Positions 43,829 to 53,669 of a stretch of 64,000 nt of DNA are shown here, piece after piece. Location: contig CALVEV010000031.1 in assembly GCA_944326685.1 (NCBI GenBank), positions 94,226 to 158,225 of the forward strand, written 5' to 3'. The position numbers were made by a program, and so were the translations under genes. This stretch comes from Candidatus Gastranaerophilales bacterium. Its GTDB lineage: Bacteria > Cyanobacteriota > Vampirovibrionia > Gastranaerophilales > Gastranaerophilaceae. The notes beneath the pieces were generated by a model. It saw only the letters and a list, made by a program, of their open reading frames with translations, was not told the origin of the DNA and made no database searches. The stretch's first letter is position 1. Every line of letters begins with the position of its first letter.

Positions 43829-45142
43829 TTGGCAGATAAGTATAAAATACAAGGCGGAACCCAATTAAAAGGTGAAGTTAATATAGGTGGAGCGAAAAAT
43901 GCTGTTTTAAAATTAATGGCATCAGCAGTTTTAGCGCAAGGTGAAACAAAGATTTACAATGTCCCAGATTTAACCGACGTAGATATAATGCTTGAGGTTA
44001 TTAATGGTTTAGGTGTAAAAACTTCTCATGATAAAAAAGAAAAATCTGTTACAATTGATGCAACGAATATCACATCAGTAACAGCTCAATATGAATATGT
44101 AAGCAAAATGCGTGCATCTTTTATAATATTAGGAGCATTGGTTTCAAGATGTAAAGAAGCTATAGTTGCGTTACCAGGGGGATGTGCAATCGGTGAAAGA
44201 CGAGTTGATTTTCACATAAAAGGTTTAGAAGCTCTAGGGGCTAAAATAAAAATTGAGAATGGATATGTTCATGCAAAAGCTTCTAAGTTAGTAGGTGCTG
44301 ATATTTATTTAGATATTCCGTCAGTTGGAGCAACTGAGAATTTAATGTTAGCAGCAATTTTAGCTGAAGGTTCTACAAGAATTCAAAATGCAGCACAAGA
44401 ACCTGAAATTATAGATTTAGCTAATTTCTTAAATACAATGGGTGCTGATGTTGTAGGAGCTGGAACATCTGAAATAGTTATCAATGGGGTAAAACAATCA
44501 GATTTACATCCTATTGAATATACTACAATTCCAGATAGAATAGAGGCTGGAACCTTTATGACTGCTGTTGTTGCTTCTAAAGGTAAGGCTATTATAAGAA
44601 ATGTATTCCCTGCTCATTTAACATTCTTTACTGATAAGTTAATAAAAATGGGTGCAAGTATAAAATTAATAGAGCCTACTGCAATTGAAGTTTCTTGTAA
44701 AAACAGATTAAATTCTATAAACTTTGTAACTCAGCCATATCCTGGATTCCCAACAGATTTGCAATCTATGGCAATGGCATTATTAACAACTGCTAATGGA
44801 GTTGGGATTATTACTGAAAGTTTATATGAAAATAGATTTATGCAAGTCCCTCATTTGTTAAGAATGGGTGCAGATATTCACCAAGATAGAAATCATGCGA
44901 TTATCAAAGGTGTAAAAAAACTTACAGGTGCAACTGTTTCTGCAAGTGATTTAAGAGCAGGTGCTTCTTTAGTAGTAGCAGCTATTATGGCTGATGGAAC
45001 TTCTATTATTGAAAATCTTCATCATATAGATAGAGGTTATGAAAACTTTGATGCTAAGTTAACAGCATTAGGTGCAAATATTATTCGTTATAGTGAAGAT
45101 ACTGAAAATACGAAAGGGTTAATAAATGAGTCCCGTGTATAA
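43829..45142 (+). CDS. murA: UDP-N-acetylglucosamine 1-carboxyvinyltransferase
   Basis: A protein of 437 residues starting at TTG 43829 with GGAGAA upstream. GGAKNAVLKLMASAVL and KMRASFIILGALVSR are N-lobe motifs. The catalytic Cys region LPGGCAIGERRVDFHIKGLE carries Cys at the PEP-binding site, so fosfomycin sensitivity is expected. PGFPTDLQSMAMALLTTA and DLRAGASLVVAAIMADG complete the family. It catalyses the first committed step of peptidoglycan precursor synthesis. Its last 17 bases overlap the RWYD gene. Confidence 0.97.
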   Translation: MADKYKIQGGTQLKGEVNIGGAKNAVLKLMASAVLAQGETKIYNVPDLTDVDIMLEVINGLGVKTSHDKKEKSVTIDATNITSVTAQYEYVSKMRASFIILGALVSRCKEAIVALPGGCAIGERRVDFHIKGLEALGAKIKIENGYVHAKASKLVGADIYLDIPSVGATENLMLAAILAEGSTRIQNAAQEPEIIDLANFLNTMGADVVGAGTSEIVINGVKQSDLHPIEYTTIPDRIEAGTFMTAVVASKGKAIIRNVFPAHLTFFTDKLIKMGASIKLIEPTAIEVSCKNRLNSINFVTQPYPGFPTDLQSMAMALLTTANGVGIITESLYENRFMQVPHLLRMGADIHQDRNHAIIKGVKKLTGATVSASDLRAGASLVVAAIMADGTSIIENLHHIDRGYENFDAKLTALGANIIRYSEDTENTKGLINESRV

Positions 45143-45458
45143 AAGATGGTATGATCATGACCCTAAGTTATTAGAGGTTATTGAGCTATTAAAAAATTAT
45201 CAAGATGAATTATTAGAACAAGCAGAATTATTTCTTGCCAAATTAGAAGAACAAGTATCAAAAGAGGCTATTGATAAGTTTTATGAGTTGGTGAAACCTA
45301 TTAATGGTTGTCGTTGGTATGATAAAAACCCTGTTATTTCAAGAACTGTTGAAATATTAAGAGTTGTGCCTCCTGATGTGCAAAAAGCTTGCGCAGAAAG
45401 ATTTATTGCAACATTAAAAAATATGGGCATTGATTACGAAAGCCAAAATCAAGAATAA
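45126..45458 (+). CDS. Small protein with two RWYD repeats (paralogue of 36061-36369)
   Basis: A protein of 110 residues with KRWYDHDPKL at 6-15 and CRWYDKNPVI at 62-71, tryptophans at W8 and W64 as in its paralogue, and helices after each motif (LEVIELLKNYQDELLEQAEL; SRTVEILRVVPPDVQKACAE). It overlaps murA by 17 bases and shares the TAATG with mfd, so all three are translationally coupled. No known function. Confidence 0.75.
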   Translation: MSPVYKRWYDHDPKLLEVIELLKNYQDELLEQAELFLAKLEEQVSKEAIDKFYELVKPINGCRWYDKNPVISRTVEILRVVPPDVQKACAERFIATLKNMGIDYESQNQE

Positions 45459-48400
45459 TGAATATTGATTTTTCTGAATTTAAGAAGAATATAAAAGCTT
45501 CTAAATCATTTGTAGTAACTGGTTTAACTACTTTTTTACGTCTTTTGCTTGTTAATGTATTAGCTAATGATTTAGGTAAAAAGGTTTTATTTATAACATC
45601 AACAGAGCAAATGGCATTAAAGTACCAAAGAGATTTGAAGTCTTTTTTTGAGTTAAATTCAGATATTTTTCCATATCAAAATTCTTTGATTTATGAGACA
45701 GTGCCTCTCAATTTATATGATTATTCAACCCAAATCAATTTATTGTTAAATCCTTCTGATATTATAATTACACCAATAAAGGCTTTATTAGAAAAATTTC
45801 CATCGAGGAGTTTTGTAAAGAAGAATAGTTTTACATTAAAAATTGGGGATGAAATAACTCAAAGAGATTTATTAGAAAAATTAGTTGGTTTGGGGTACAA
45901 ACGTTCAACTATGGTGAGTGATATTTCTGAATTTAGTATAAGAGGTGATATTGCTGATATTTATACCTTAAAAGAAAACCCTGTAAGAATTGAGTTTTGG
46001 GGTGATGAGATTGTTGATATCAGATATTTTGATAGAGAAACTCAAAAATCAATTGAAAAAATTAAAAGTATAGATATCATGCCTGTATACAAATTTATTT
46101 TGCCTGAGAAACCTCCAAAAGATTTTCCGAAAGAATTAAATGAAAAATTAATAGAGGAAGGATATTTTGAGGGTGTAAGTGTTTATCAGAGTTATTTTAA
46201 TTCTGATTTAGAAAGTGTGCTTGATTATTTAGATGATTATATTTTGGTATTTGATGAAAAAAGTGAAGTTGTTTCTAAGTATCAATTTATAGAAGAAAAT
46301 TATGATAAACAATTAGAAGAAAATATAAAAACAGAATTGATATATCCTTTAAGAGATATCAATCATATTAATTATAATGATTTTGTTGCTAAGTTTATAA
46401 GGTATCAACGAGTAGAATTAAATAATTTTATAGATAGTGAATTTGATGAAATCATTGATTTTAATGCTCAGGTTATAAAAAATTTTAATGCAAATATGGA
46501 TGAGGTTGCCGAATATATAAAAAATCATGAAGGATATCAAATAATAATTGCAACTGATTACAAAGAAAGAGTAAAAGAAATATTAGCAGGATACGATATT
46601 TATGATGTTGAGTACGCTAATAATATATCAGCAAATGGAACTATTATTGAAGATGCAAAATTAATTTTATTAACAGATAGAGAATTATTCAATAAAAGAA
46701 ATAAAGAAGTCACCTCAACTAAAAGAACATCTTATAAAGAAAAAGCAGAGTATATAGAAAGTATCAATGATATAAAAGAGGGTGAATATGTTGTTCATTC
46801 TGTTCATGGTGTAGGAATTTATATTGGTTTAACACAACAAGAGTTAGATGGTCAGTTAAAGGATTATTTAACAATAGAATATGCTCAGAAAGATAGATTG
46901 CATATACCTGCAGAACAAATAAATTTGTTATGTCGTTATCGTGGAGCAGGTGCAGCAAAGCCAAAATTATCAAGAATGGGTGGCTCTGATTGGGAGAAAA
47001 CTAAGTCAAAGGTAAAACAAGAGGTAGAAAAAGTTGCTTATGACTTGTTAAGACTTTATGCGCGAAGGAAAATTCAAGAAGGAATAGCATTTGAGCCAGA
47101 TAGTGCTTGGCAATTAGAAATGGAAGATGCATTTGAATATACAGAAACTCCTGATCAGATGAAAGCAATAAACGAAATAAAATCTGATATGGAAAGCATA
47201 AATCCAATGGACAGGCTTGTATGTGGAGATGTAGGTTTTGGCAAAACAGAAGTTGCAATGCGTGGAATATTTAAAGCCGTTGCATCTGGTAAACAAGTTG
47301 CAGTAATTGTTCCAACAACAATTTTGGCATTACAACATTATCAAACAATATCAGAGAGATTTAAGCCATATGGGGTTAATGTTGAATTGTTATGTAGGTT
47401 TAGAACTACAAAAGAACAAAAAGAAACTCTAAAAAATATGGCACTAGGAAGTTGTGATGTTGTAGTAGGAACGCATAGATTACTTCAAGATGGTGTGACT
47501 TTCAAAGATTTAGGTTTATTGGTAATTGATGAAGAACATAGATTTGGTGTACGACATAAGGAAAAATTAAAAGAATTTAGAGAAAATATTGATATTATTT
47601 CTATGTCAGCAACTCCAATTCCTAGAACATTATATATGTCTTTATCTGGAATAAAAGATATGTCAGTTATTAATACACCTCCTAAAAACAGGCTTCCTAT
47701 AAGAACTTTTGTCGGAGTTTATAATGAAAATATTGTGAAAAATGCAATAGTCCATGAGCTAGATAGGGATGGTCAAGTTTATTATTTATATAATAGAGTA
47801 GAAACTATTGAAGAATTTAGGTTGAAGTTAAAAGAATTAGTTCCAAATGCAAGAATTGCAGTTGGTCATGGGCAGTTATCAGAAAAAGAGTTGGAAGAAG
47901 TCATTATCGGATTTTCAAATCATGAATACGATATATTATTATGTACAACGATTATTGAAAATGGTTTAGATATTCCAAATGCTAATACAATGATAATTCA
48001 TGATGCAGATAGGTTTGGTCTTGCTCAACTTTACCAATTAAGAGGGCGTGTTGGTCGCTCTGAACGTCAAGCTTATTGTTATTGTTTATATAAGCCTAAT
48101 AAAAATATAACTAAAGAGGCTATGCAAAGGTTGTCTGCAATTAAGGAATTTACAACATTAGGTAGTGGCTATCAGATTGCAATGCGAGATGTTGAGATAA
48201 GAGGTGTTGGTAATATTTTAGGAACAAAACAACATGGCCATATGGTAAATGTAGGTTTTGATACATATTGTCAATTGTTGGAAGAAACCGTTAATGAGTT
48301 AAAAGGTGAAGTTGTAAAACATAAACCTCCAACAATTGTAGATATAAATGTAACAGCGTATATCCCTGAAGATTGGGTAGGTTCAAAAGAACAAAAAATG

Positions 48401-48814
48401 ATTGAATATAAACGATTAGCAGATGTTCATAATGATACAGAATTAAATTATATTGTTTCAGAATGGAAAGATAGATTTTCAAAAATACCGGAAGAAGTTG
48501 ATAATCTTATTAAGCTTGTTCAAATTAGACTTATGGCTACAAAAGTGGGTATAACATTAATTAGAGAGGCGATGAATAATATAAGAGTTTATACACCTTT
48601 TACAAAGGAAGAATGGAGAATTTTAAGTATAAAACTGCCAAGAAATATAATAAAAAATATTCAATGGACTCCTGCTCCAAAAACTTGTGAAGATGCGACT
48701 TCAATATTATTGATAAATAATTCAATTATGAATTTTAATGAATTATTTAACATGTTATATGATTTGTTCTATGATATAGATAAAATAAGTTACGAATACG
48801 AAACACGAGGATAA
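45458..48814 (+). CDS. mfd: Transcription-repair coupling factor
   Basis: A protein of 1118 residues, near the usual 1130-1180. UvrB-homology region at the N-terminus, then the RNA-polymerase-interacting domain (EGEYVVHSVHGVGIYIGL, residues ~438-500). The translocase has Walker A GDVGFGKTEVAMRGIFKA, VIDEEHRFGVRHKEKLK, SATPIPRTLYMSLSG, and IIENGLDIPNANT. The C-terminal TRG/inhibitory domain is present. It displaces RNA polymerase stalled at lesions and recruits UvrA. Its start is on the stop of the RWYD gene. Confidence 0.97.
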   Translation: MNIDFSEFKKNIKASKSFVVTGLTTFLRLLLVNVLANDLGKKVLFITSTEQMALKYQRDLKSFFELNSDIFPYQNSLIYETVPLNLYDYSTQINLLLNPSDIIITPIKALLEKFPSRSFVKKNSFTLKIGDEITQRDLLEKLVGLGYKRSTMVSDISEFSIRGDIADIYTLKENPVRIEFWGDEIVDIRYFDRETQKSIEKIKSIDIMPVYKFILPEKPPKDFPKELNEKLIEEGYFEGVSVYQSYFNSDLESVLDYLDDYILVFDEKSEVVSKYQFIEENYDKQLEENIKTELIYPLRDINHINYNDFVAKFIRYQRVELNNFIDSEFDEIIDFNAQVIKNFNANMDEVAEYIKNHEGYQIIIATDYKERVKEILAGYDIYDVEYANNISANGTIIEDAKLILLTDRELFNKRNKEVTSTKRTSYKEKAEYIESINDIKEGEYVVHSVHGVGIYIGLTQQELDGQLKDYLTIEYAQKDRLHIPAEQINLLCRYRGAGAAKPKLSRMGGSDWEKTKSKVKQEVEKVAYDLLRLYARRKIQEGIAFEPDSAWQLEMEDAFEYTETPDQMKAINEIKSDMESINPMDRLVCGDVGFGKTEVAMRGIFKAVASGKQVAVIVPTTILALQHYQTISERFKPYGVNVELLCRFRTTKEQKETLKNMALGSCDVVVGTHRLLQDGVTFKDLGLLVIDEEHRFGVRHKEKLKEFRENIDIISMSATPIPRTLYMSLSGIKDMSVINTPPKNRLPIRTFVGVYNENIVKNAIVHELDRDGQVYYLYNRVETIEEFRLKLKELVPNARIAVGHGQLSEKELEEVIIGFSNHEYDILLCTTIIENGLDIPNANTMIIHDADRFGLAQLYQLRGRVGRSERQAYCYCLYKPNKNITKEAMQRLSAIKEFTTLGSGYQIAMRDVEIRGVGNILGTKQHGHMVNVGFDTYCQLLEETVNELKGEVVKHKPPTIVDINVTAYIPEDWVGSKEQKMIEYKRLADVHNDTELNYIVSEWKDRFSKIPEEVDNLIKLVQIRLMATKVGITLIREAMNNIRVYTPFTKEEWRILSIKLPRNIIKNIQWTPAPKTCEDATSILLINNSIMNFNELFNMLYDLFYDIDKISYEYETRG

Positions 48815-48818
48815 TGAA

Positions 48819-49961
48819 ATGAAAAAAGTTCTATTAACAATGTTGGCATCTGTATTTTTACTTACAGGTTGTAATACTAACAAAGATGTTATTATAAAGG
48901 TAAATAATAAACCTATTACACAAAATCAGTTTGACGTAGAATTTAAAAAAGTTGCAACTAATGATACACTTGCCAAGATGGGTATTGAAATCCCTCAAGA
49001 TGATAATAATTTTATGTACTTGATGATAAAGGATAAAGTTGTTAATGAACTAATTGTAAGAAGTTTAGTTGATCAAGAAATAGCAAAAAGACATATAAAA
49101 GTTTCAAATGCTGATTTGAATAACGAGTTGAAAACAATGATTGATAAAGTTGGTTCAAAAGAACAATTTAATGCTATTTTAAAACGTAATGGCGTATCAA
49201 ATGAGCAATTTAAGAAAGATTTAAAAGAAGAAGTAAAAGTTAAAAAACTTGTTAATATGATAGAAAATGTGAAAATATCAGATAAAGATGCTGAAATTTT
49301 CTATAAGAAAAATACAAAGAAATTTATGTATCCTGATAGAGTAAGAGCTTCTCACATTTTGATATTAGCTAATCCAATGGAAATCGCTAATAAGATAAAA
49401 TCTCAACCAGAAAATAAGGATTTATCAGATACTATTTTAAAAGAAAAAGTAATGGCAGAAATGCAAGCACGATATGCAAAGGCATTATCAATTCAAGCAG
49501 CATTAAAGAATTTACCAGATAACTTTGAAAAAACAGCAAGAGAAGAATCAGAAGATGTTGCAACTGCAAAAAAAGGTGGAGATTTAGGTTTCTTTGCAAA
49601 AGCTGATATGGTAGAACCTTTTGCAACACAAGCATTTTCACAACAACCAAATACCATAAGTCCTGTAATTCAAACGCAATATGGATATCATATTATAAAA
49701 GTTACTGATAGAATGGCAGCTGGTCAGGAACCATTTGTAAAAGTTAAAGATCAAATTAAATTGTATTTACAAACACAAAGACAAATGATTATATTAGAAC
49801 AATTAATAAATCAAATGAAGGCTAGTGCAAAGATAGAATATGTAAATGAAAGTTATAATCCAGTAAAAATTCAAGAAAAATTAAAGGAAATGGCAAAACA
49901 AAGACAACAAGCTGCAGAAGCGGTTAATCCCGAAAAATTTCCAGCAGCTCCAAAACAATAG
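48819..49961 (+). CDS. SurA/PrsA-like peptidyl-prolyl isomerase lipoprotein
   Basis: A protein of 380 residues. A lipobox LTGC lies at residues ~16-19 (MLASVFLLTGCNTNKD), so it is membrane-anchored through a lipid. The N-domain is helical (residues 30-150), and the parvulin (PpiC) domain covers ~170-310 with RASHILILAN and GGDLGFFAKADMVEPF, HIIKVTD. It folds outer-membrane or exported proteins. GAGG before the ATG, 4 bases after mfd. Its C-terminal tail is Gln/Ala-rich. Confidence 0.92.
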   Translation: MKKVLLTMLASVFLLTGCNTNKDVIIKVNNKPITQNQFDVEFKKVATNDTLAKMGIEIPQDDNNFMYLMIKDKVVNELIVRSLVDQEIAKRHIKVSNADLNNELKTMIDKVGSKEQFNAILKRNGVSNEQFKKDLKEEVKVKKLVNMIENVKISDKDAEIFYKKNTKKFMYPDRVRASHILILANPMEIANKIKSQPENKDLSDTILKEKVMAEMQARYAKALSIQAALKNLPDNFEKTAREESEDVATAKKGGDLGFFAKADMVEPFATQAFSQQPNTISPVIQTQYGYHIIKVTDRMAAGQEPFVKVKDQIKLYLQTQRQMIILEQLINQMKASAKIEYVNESYNPVKIQEKLKEMAKQRQQAAEAVNPEKFPAAPKQ

Positions 49962-50591
49962 ATGATTATGAAAGTATTAAAGAAAGAAATTACAAATAAT
50001 AAGAATGAACTCCTACTTCTTGGGGGTTCATTCTCTATGAATCCAGTATTAATAGTAGGAGTAGTTCATGGTGATGAACCTCAAGGTGAATATTTGATAA
50101 ACAAATATTTAGAAGAAGTTGAGGATTCCGGCATGTTGTTTATTCCTGCATTAAATCCAGATGGTAAGGATAAAGGTACAAGAGTTAATTCAAATGGTGT
50201 TGATATCAATAGAAATTTCCCGAGCAAGAATTGGGAATTATCTGATAAAGATAATTATTATGGGGGGGATTCTCCTGCAAGTGAAATCGAGACTAGGTTT
50301 TTGATAGATGTTATTGAAGAATATAATCCAAGATTAATTTTGACGCTTCATACCCCATATAAGATAGTAAATTATGATGGTCCTGCAAAAGATATTTCTG
50401 AAAAAATTTCTGAAATAATAGGATATCCTGTTGAAGAAAGTATAGGTTATCCAACTCCAGGAAGTTTTGGGACATATGCAGGAGTAGAAAGAAATATTCC
50501 AACAATAACATTAGAAATGGACGAGGATGAAGATTTAGATATTTTATATTCAAAGGTTAAGTTAATATTTGAACTATTAAGAAATAATTAA
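49962..50591 (+). CDS. mpaA: MpaA-like murein-peptide amidase (M14 family)
   Basis: A protein of 209 residues. The zinc ligands H-x-x-E are in VVHGDEPQGE, a later His in LTLHTPYK, with substrate-site NPDGKDKGTRVNSNGVDINRNFP and a catalytic Glu in ITLEMDED. SPASEIETR and GYPTPGSFGTYAG correspond to the PGSEPET and ETPGSFG segments of E. coli MpaA, which cuts the gamma-D-Glu-meso-DAP bond of recycled murein tripeptide. With murQ it suggests peptidoglycan recycling. ATG directly follows the stop of the PPIase gene. Confidence 0.8.
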   Translation: MIMKVLKKEITNNKNELLLLGGSFSMNPVLIVGVVHGDEPQGEYLINKYLEEVEDSGMLFIPALNPDGKDKGTRVNSNGVDINRNFPSKNWELSDKDNYYGGDSPASEIETRFLIDVIEEYNPRLILTLHTPYKIVNYDGPAKDISEKISEIIGYPVEESIGYPTPGSFGTYAGVERNIPTITLEMDEDEDLDILYSKVKLIFELLRNN

Positions 50592-50650
50592 CCTATAGGA
50601 AAAAAATAATAAATAAGTTATAATATTCTTGATAAGAAAAGGAGAGTATT

Positions 50651-51382
50651 ATGGCAAATCCGATTTTGAATGATAATTTTGGTCAAGCAGATGAAAGAGT
50701 TTTATCTTCTGCTCCTATGACAATAAATGGAACAATTAACAAAACATTTTTATTATTTGTATTTGCAGCTGTTCCAGCTTTTTATACTTGGTCACAATTC
50801 TTAGCAGGTTTTATGGATAAAGCAATGATGCTAACCACAATTGGTGCAATTGTTGGTTTTGTATTGGCATTAATTATTTCCTTTACAAGAAATAAAGTAT
50901 TTATTCCAATATATGCAGCTTGTGAAGGTTTATTTTTAGGTGGCATTTCTGCAATGTTTGAAAAACAATATCCGGGAATTGCGTTTCAAGCAGTTTCAGG
51001 AACATTTGCAGCGATGTTTTCTATGTTAGCGTTGTATAAGTTAAATATTATAAGATGTTCTGATAAATTCAGAAGTGTTTTATTTACTGCAACAGTTTCA
51101 ATCGCTGTTTTATATTTAATGCAAATAATTGCATCATTCTTCCACTATAGTATTCCTGGTATTTTTGAATCAGGTATGGTGGGGATTGGATTTAGTGTAT
51201 TAGTTGTTGCAATTGCTGCATTAAACTTAATTATTGATTTTGATTTTATTGAACAAGGTGCAAGAAATATGATACCAAAAGATTATGAATGGTATGGTGC
51301 TTTTGGTTTAATGGTTACTCTTGTTTGGTTGTATATTGAAATTTTAAAATTAGTAGCTAAATTAAGAGATAATAATAATTAA
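50651..51382 (+). CDS. Bax inhibitor-1/YccA-family membrane protein
   Basis: A protein of 243 residues with seven membrane spans after a ~30-residue N-terminus. Typical features: FLGGISAMFEKQYPGIAFQAV, LNLIIDFDFIEQGARNMIPKDYEWYGAFGLMVTLVWLYIEILKL, with the acidic/aspartate pairing used for proton- or calcium-linked gating in family members. AGGAGAG precedes the ATG. Terminator downstream. Confidence 0.85.
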   Translation: MANPILNDNFGQADERVLSSAPMTINGTINKTFLLFVFAAVPAFYTWSQFLAGFMDKAMMLTTIGAIVGFVLALIISFTRNKVFIPIYAACEGLFLGGISAMFEKQYPGIAFQAVSGTFAAMFSMLALYKLNIIRCSDKFRSVLFTATVSIAVLYLMQIIASFFHYSIPGIFESGMVGIGFSVLVVAIAALNLIIDFDFIEQGARNMIPKDYEWYGAFGLMVTLVWLYIEILKLVAKLRDNNN

Positions 51383-51393
51383 TAAGTTTAAAT

Positions 51394-51424
51394 GGCTGAA
51401 GGATAAAATTCCTTCAGCCTTCTA
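51394..51424 (+). terminator. Rho-independent terminator
   Basis: GGCTGAAGG / CCTTCAGCC stem with an 8-base loop and a TTCTAT tail. Confidence 0.75.
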
Positions 51425-51442
51425 TAATATGGGGTTGGATGT

Positions 51443-52609
51443 ATGATTTTAAATATTCTTTGTTTTTCAATAGGAGCTATAATTTCAGGGGTAATTGTAA
51501 AATTATATTCTGATAAAAAATCACAAGAGGAGTTAATAAAAGTAAAGACTCAGCTTGAGACATTGGGTGATTTAGAAAAAATTATTAAATCTGATTTTTC
51601 AGAAATAGCTCGTGATACTATAAGAGAAGAACAAGAAGATTTAAGAAAACAACATCAAGAAGCTTTGGATTTAAAACTTGCTCCATTAGCTAAAGAATTG
51701 GGTGAATTTAAGACAAAAGTTGAAGATTTTAATACTACAGGGATAAAAAATACTGCAGCACTTGTAGAAAAAATAACCAATTTAGAGAAAAGTACATCAG
51801 AGATAACTAAAGAAGCAAATCAGTTAGCAAATGCTTTAACTTCTAATCAAAATGTAAAAGGTGCCTATGGAGAAGGATTATTAGATACAATTTTGCAATC
51901 TTGTGGGATGCAAGAAGGTATTCATTATACAAAACAATTTGTATCAAAATCAATAAGCGAAGATGAAACAAGCCATACAATAAGACCTGATGTAGTTTTA
52001 AATTTACCTGATAATCGTCATTTGATTATTGATTCTAAGATGACATTAACTAGTTATTTAGAATATATGCAAGATGAAGAACAATTACCAAAGTTTAAAT
52101 CAGAGGTTAAAAAACGTATAATGGATTTAGCCGAAAAGAATTATCAAAAAGCAGATGATTTATATCAACCTGATTTTGTATTGATGTATGTCCCAATAGA
52201 AAATTCTGTAAATCTATTATATGAAGATAATGATTTAATTAATAAAGCATACAAAGCAAATGTAATAATTGTTGGCACATCCGCATTACTAACAACAATA
52301 AGACTCGTAAATCAATTATTATCACAACAAAAGCAACAAGAAAGTGTCAATAAAATAGTTCAAGCAGGGACAAATTTGTATGAAACATTTGCCAAATTCT
52401 GTGAAGATTTGTTAGATGTAAAAAAACGTTTTGAATTATTAAACACTCAGTTTAATAAGACAATTAATAGATTCCAAAGAAGTAATAAAAATAATCCAAG
52501 TTTATTCTCTCAAGTCGAAGCTTTGAAAGATTATGGAATTACGACATCAAAGGAAATTCCAACAGAATTATTAGAGGAAGTTCAAGATATCGAAGAAGTT
52601 GGTGTATAG
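51443..52609 (+). CDS. rmuC: RmuC-family DNA recombination protein
   Basis: A protein of 388 residues. An N-terminal membrane span (ILNILCFSIGAIISGVIVKL) and a coiled coil to ~residue 130 precede the nuclease-like domain. The signature VKGAYGEGLLDTILQSCGM, RPDVVLNLPDNRHLIIDSKMTLTSY and VPIENSVNLLY fits RmuC, which limits inversions at inverted repeats in E. coli. It starts 18 bases after a terminator, so it is a separate transcript. Confidence 0.92.
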   Translation: MILNILCFSIGAIISGVIVKLYSDKKSQEELIKVKTQLETLGDLEKIIKSDFSEIARDTIREEQEDLRKQHQEALDLKLAPLAKELGEFKTKVEDFNTTGIKNTAALVEKITNLEKSTSEITKEANQLANALTSNQNVKGAYGEGLLDTILQSCGMQEGIHYTKQFVSKSISEDETSHTIRPDVVLNLPDNRHLIIDSKMTLTSYLEYMQDEEQLPKFKSEVKKRIMDLAEKNYQKADDLYQPDFVLMYVPIENSVNLLYEDNDLINKAYKANVIIVGTSALLTTIRLVNQLLSQQKQQESVNKIVQAGTNLYETFAKFCEDLLDVKKRFELLNTQFNKTINRFQRSNKNNPSLFSQVEALKDYGITTSKEIPTELLEEVQDIEEVGV

Positions 52610-52687
52610 CCTTGTTGGTTCAGACACTCGGGTAATATCTTTTTTATTTTTAAATTGTAATATAAAAAATAAAAAAGGAGGGCTAAA

Positions 52688-53527
52688 ATGTCTGGAATAA
52701 CTGTTGCACCCGTTTGTAAGCTTACTGAGTTAAATCATCTTTTTATAGAATTAACGGCAAAAAATTGTAATCAAAGATGTAAAAAATGTTATATTGATTT
52801 CCCTTTGAAAAAAAATGTTAAAGATTTTATTCAAGTAGATAAAATAAAACAAGCGTTAATTGATACAAAAGAATCTGATTTAAAATGTATTTATTTAACA
52901 GGTGCAGAACCAATGACTCATCCTGATTTTAATTCGATTTTAAGATTATGTTTAAAAAGAACTAATGTATGTATATTTACGAATGCTACTTTTATTAATG
53001 AAAAAAAAGCAAGATTTTTAAAAAAAGTTGAAGATGAATCAGAATATCAAATAATTTTTAAACTATCATTTGCCAGTTATGATGAACAACGTAATGATGA
53101 AGTTCGTTTCCGTGGAGCATTTAGGCAAAATATGTATGCATTAAAATGTTTAGATAAGTATGATTTTACGACAATATTGTGTGTAAATAATTATTATCAA
53201 GAAGATGAACGTATTATTCAAAATGAATTTCAAAGAATAATTCAGGAGCAAGAATTAAAAAACTCTATGGTTCAAATAACAAAATGGGCTGATAATAATA
53301 ATTTAGTTGATATTTCCAAATTAGAAGATAATGGAATATATGACTGTTTAAAAGGTCGATTATTAACTCAAAATGGAGTATTTTCTTGTCCCTTTTTGAC
53401 AAATGATTATCGTGGTAGAACAGGTAGTGATTTAAAAGATTTTTCTTCTACGGTAAGATTAGAAACTGATTATTGTATAGCATGTTTATCTAATAAAGAA
53501 CCAATGTTTTCGATAAATATTTCATAA
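52688..53527 (+). CDS. Radical SAM protein with SPASM-like C-terminal cysteines
   Basis: A protein of 279 residues with a strong AGGAGG ribosome site before the ATG. CNQRCKKCYIDF is the CxxxCxxC cluster that binds the 4Fe-4S/SAM. IYLTGAEPMTHPDF is the GGE-like SAM-binding strand (here TGAEP). The C-terminus has C-x(14)-C (DCLKGRLLTQNGVFSCPF) then DYCIACL, a SPASM/twitch-like arrangement for a second cluster. Such proteins often modify peptides or act in sugar/cofactor chemistry. A small Cys-containing gene follows at 53670. Substrate unknown. Confidence 0.85.
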   Translation: MSGITVAPVCKLTELNHLFIELTAKNCNQRCKKCYIDFPLKKNVKDFIQVDKIKQALIDTKESDLKCIYLTGAEPMTHPDFNSILRLCLKRTNVCIFTNATFINEKKARFLKKVEDESEYQIIFKLSFASYDEQRNDEVRFRGAFRQNMYALKCLDKYDFTTILCVNNYYQEDERIIQNEFQRIIQEQELKNSMVQITKWADNNNLVDISKLEDNGIYDCLKGRLLTQNGVFSCPFLTNDYRGRTGSDLKDFSSTVRLETDYCIACLSNKEPMFSINIS

Positions 53528-53530
53528 TAA

Positions 53531-53565
53531 CAAAAGCCAGTATAAAAATTTTATACTGGCTTTTG
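53531..53565. terminator. Bidirectional terminator
   Basis: CAAAAGCCAGTATAA / TTATACTGGCTTTTG around a five-base AAATT loop, just after the radical SAM stop. Confidence 0.85.
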
Positions 53566-53669
53566 TAAATAATTGTGAATAAATTTTTAAATTTAGCAAT
53601 TTCCTAAAAAAAAAATTTTTATTATACATGTAATAATCGTGTGTTACTTTACCCCTACAAGGAGGTTGT

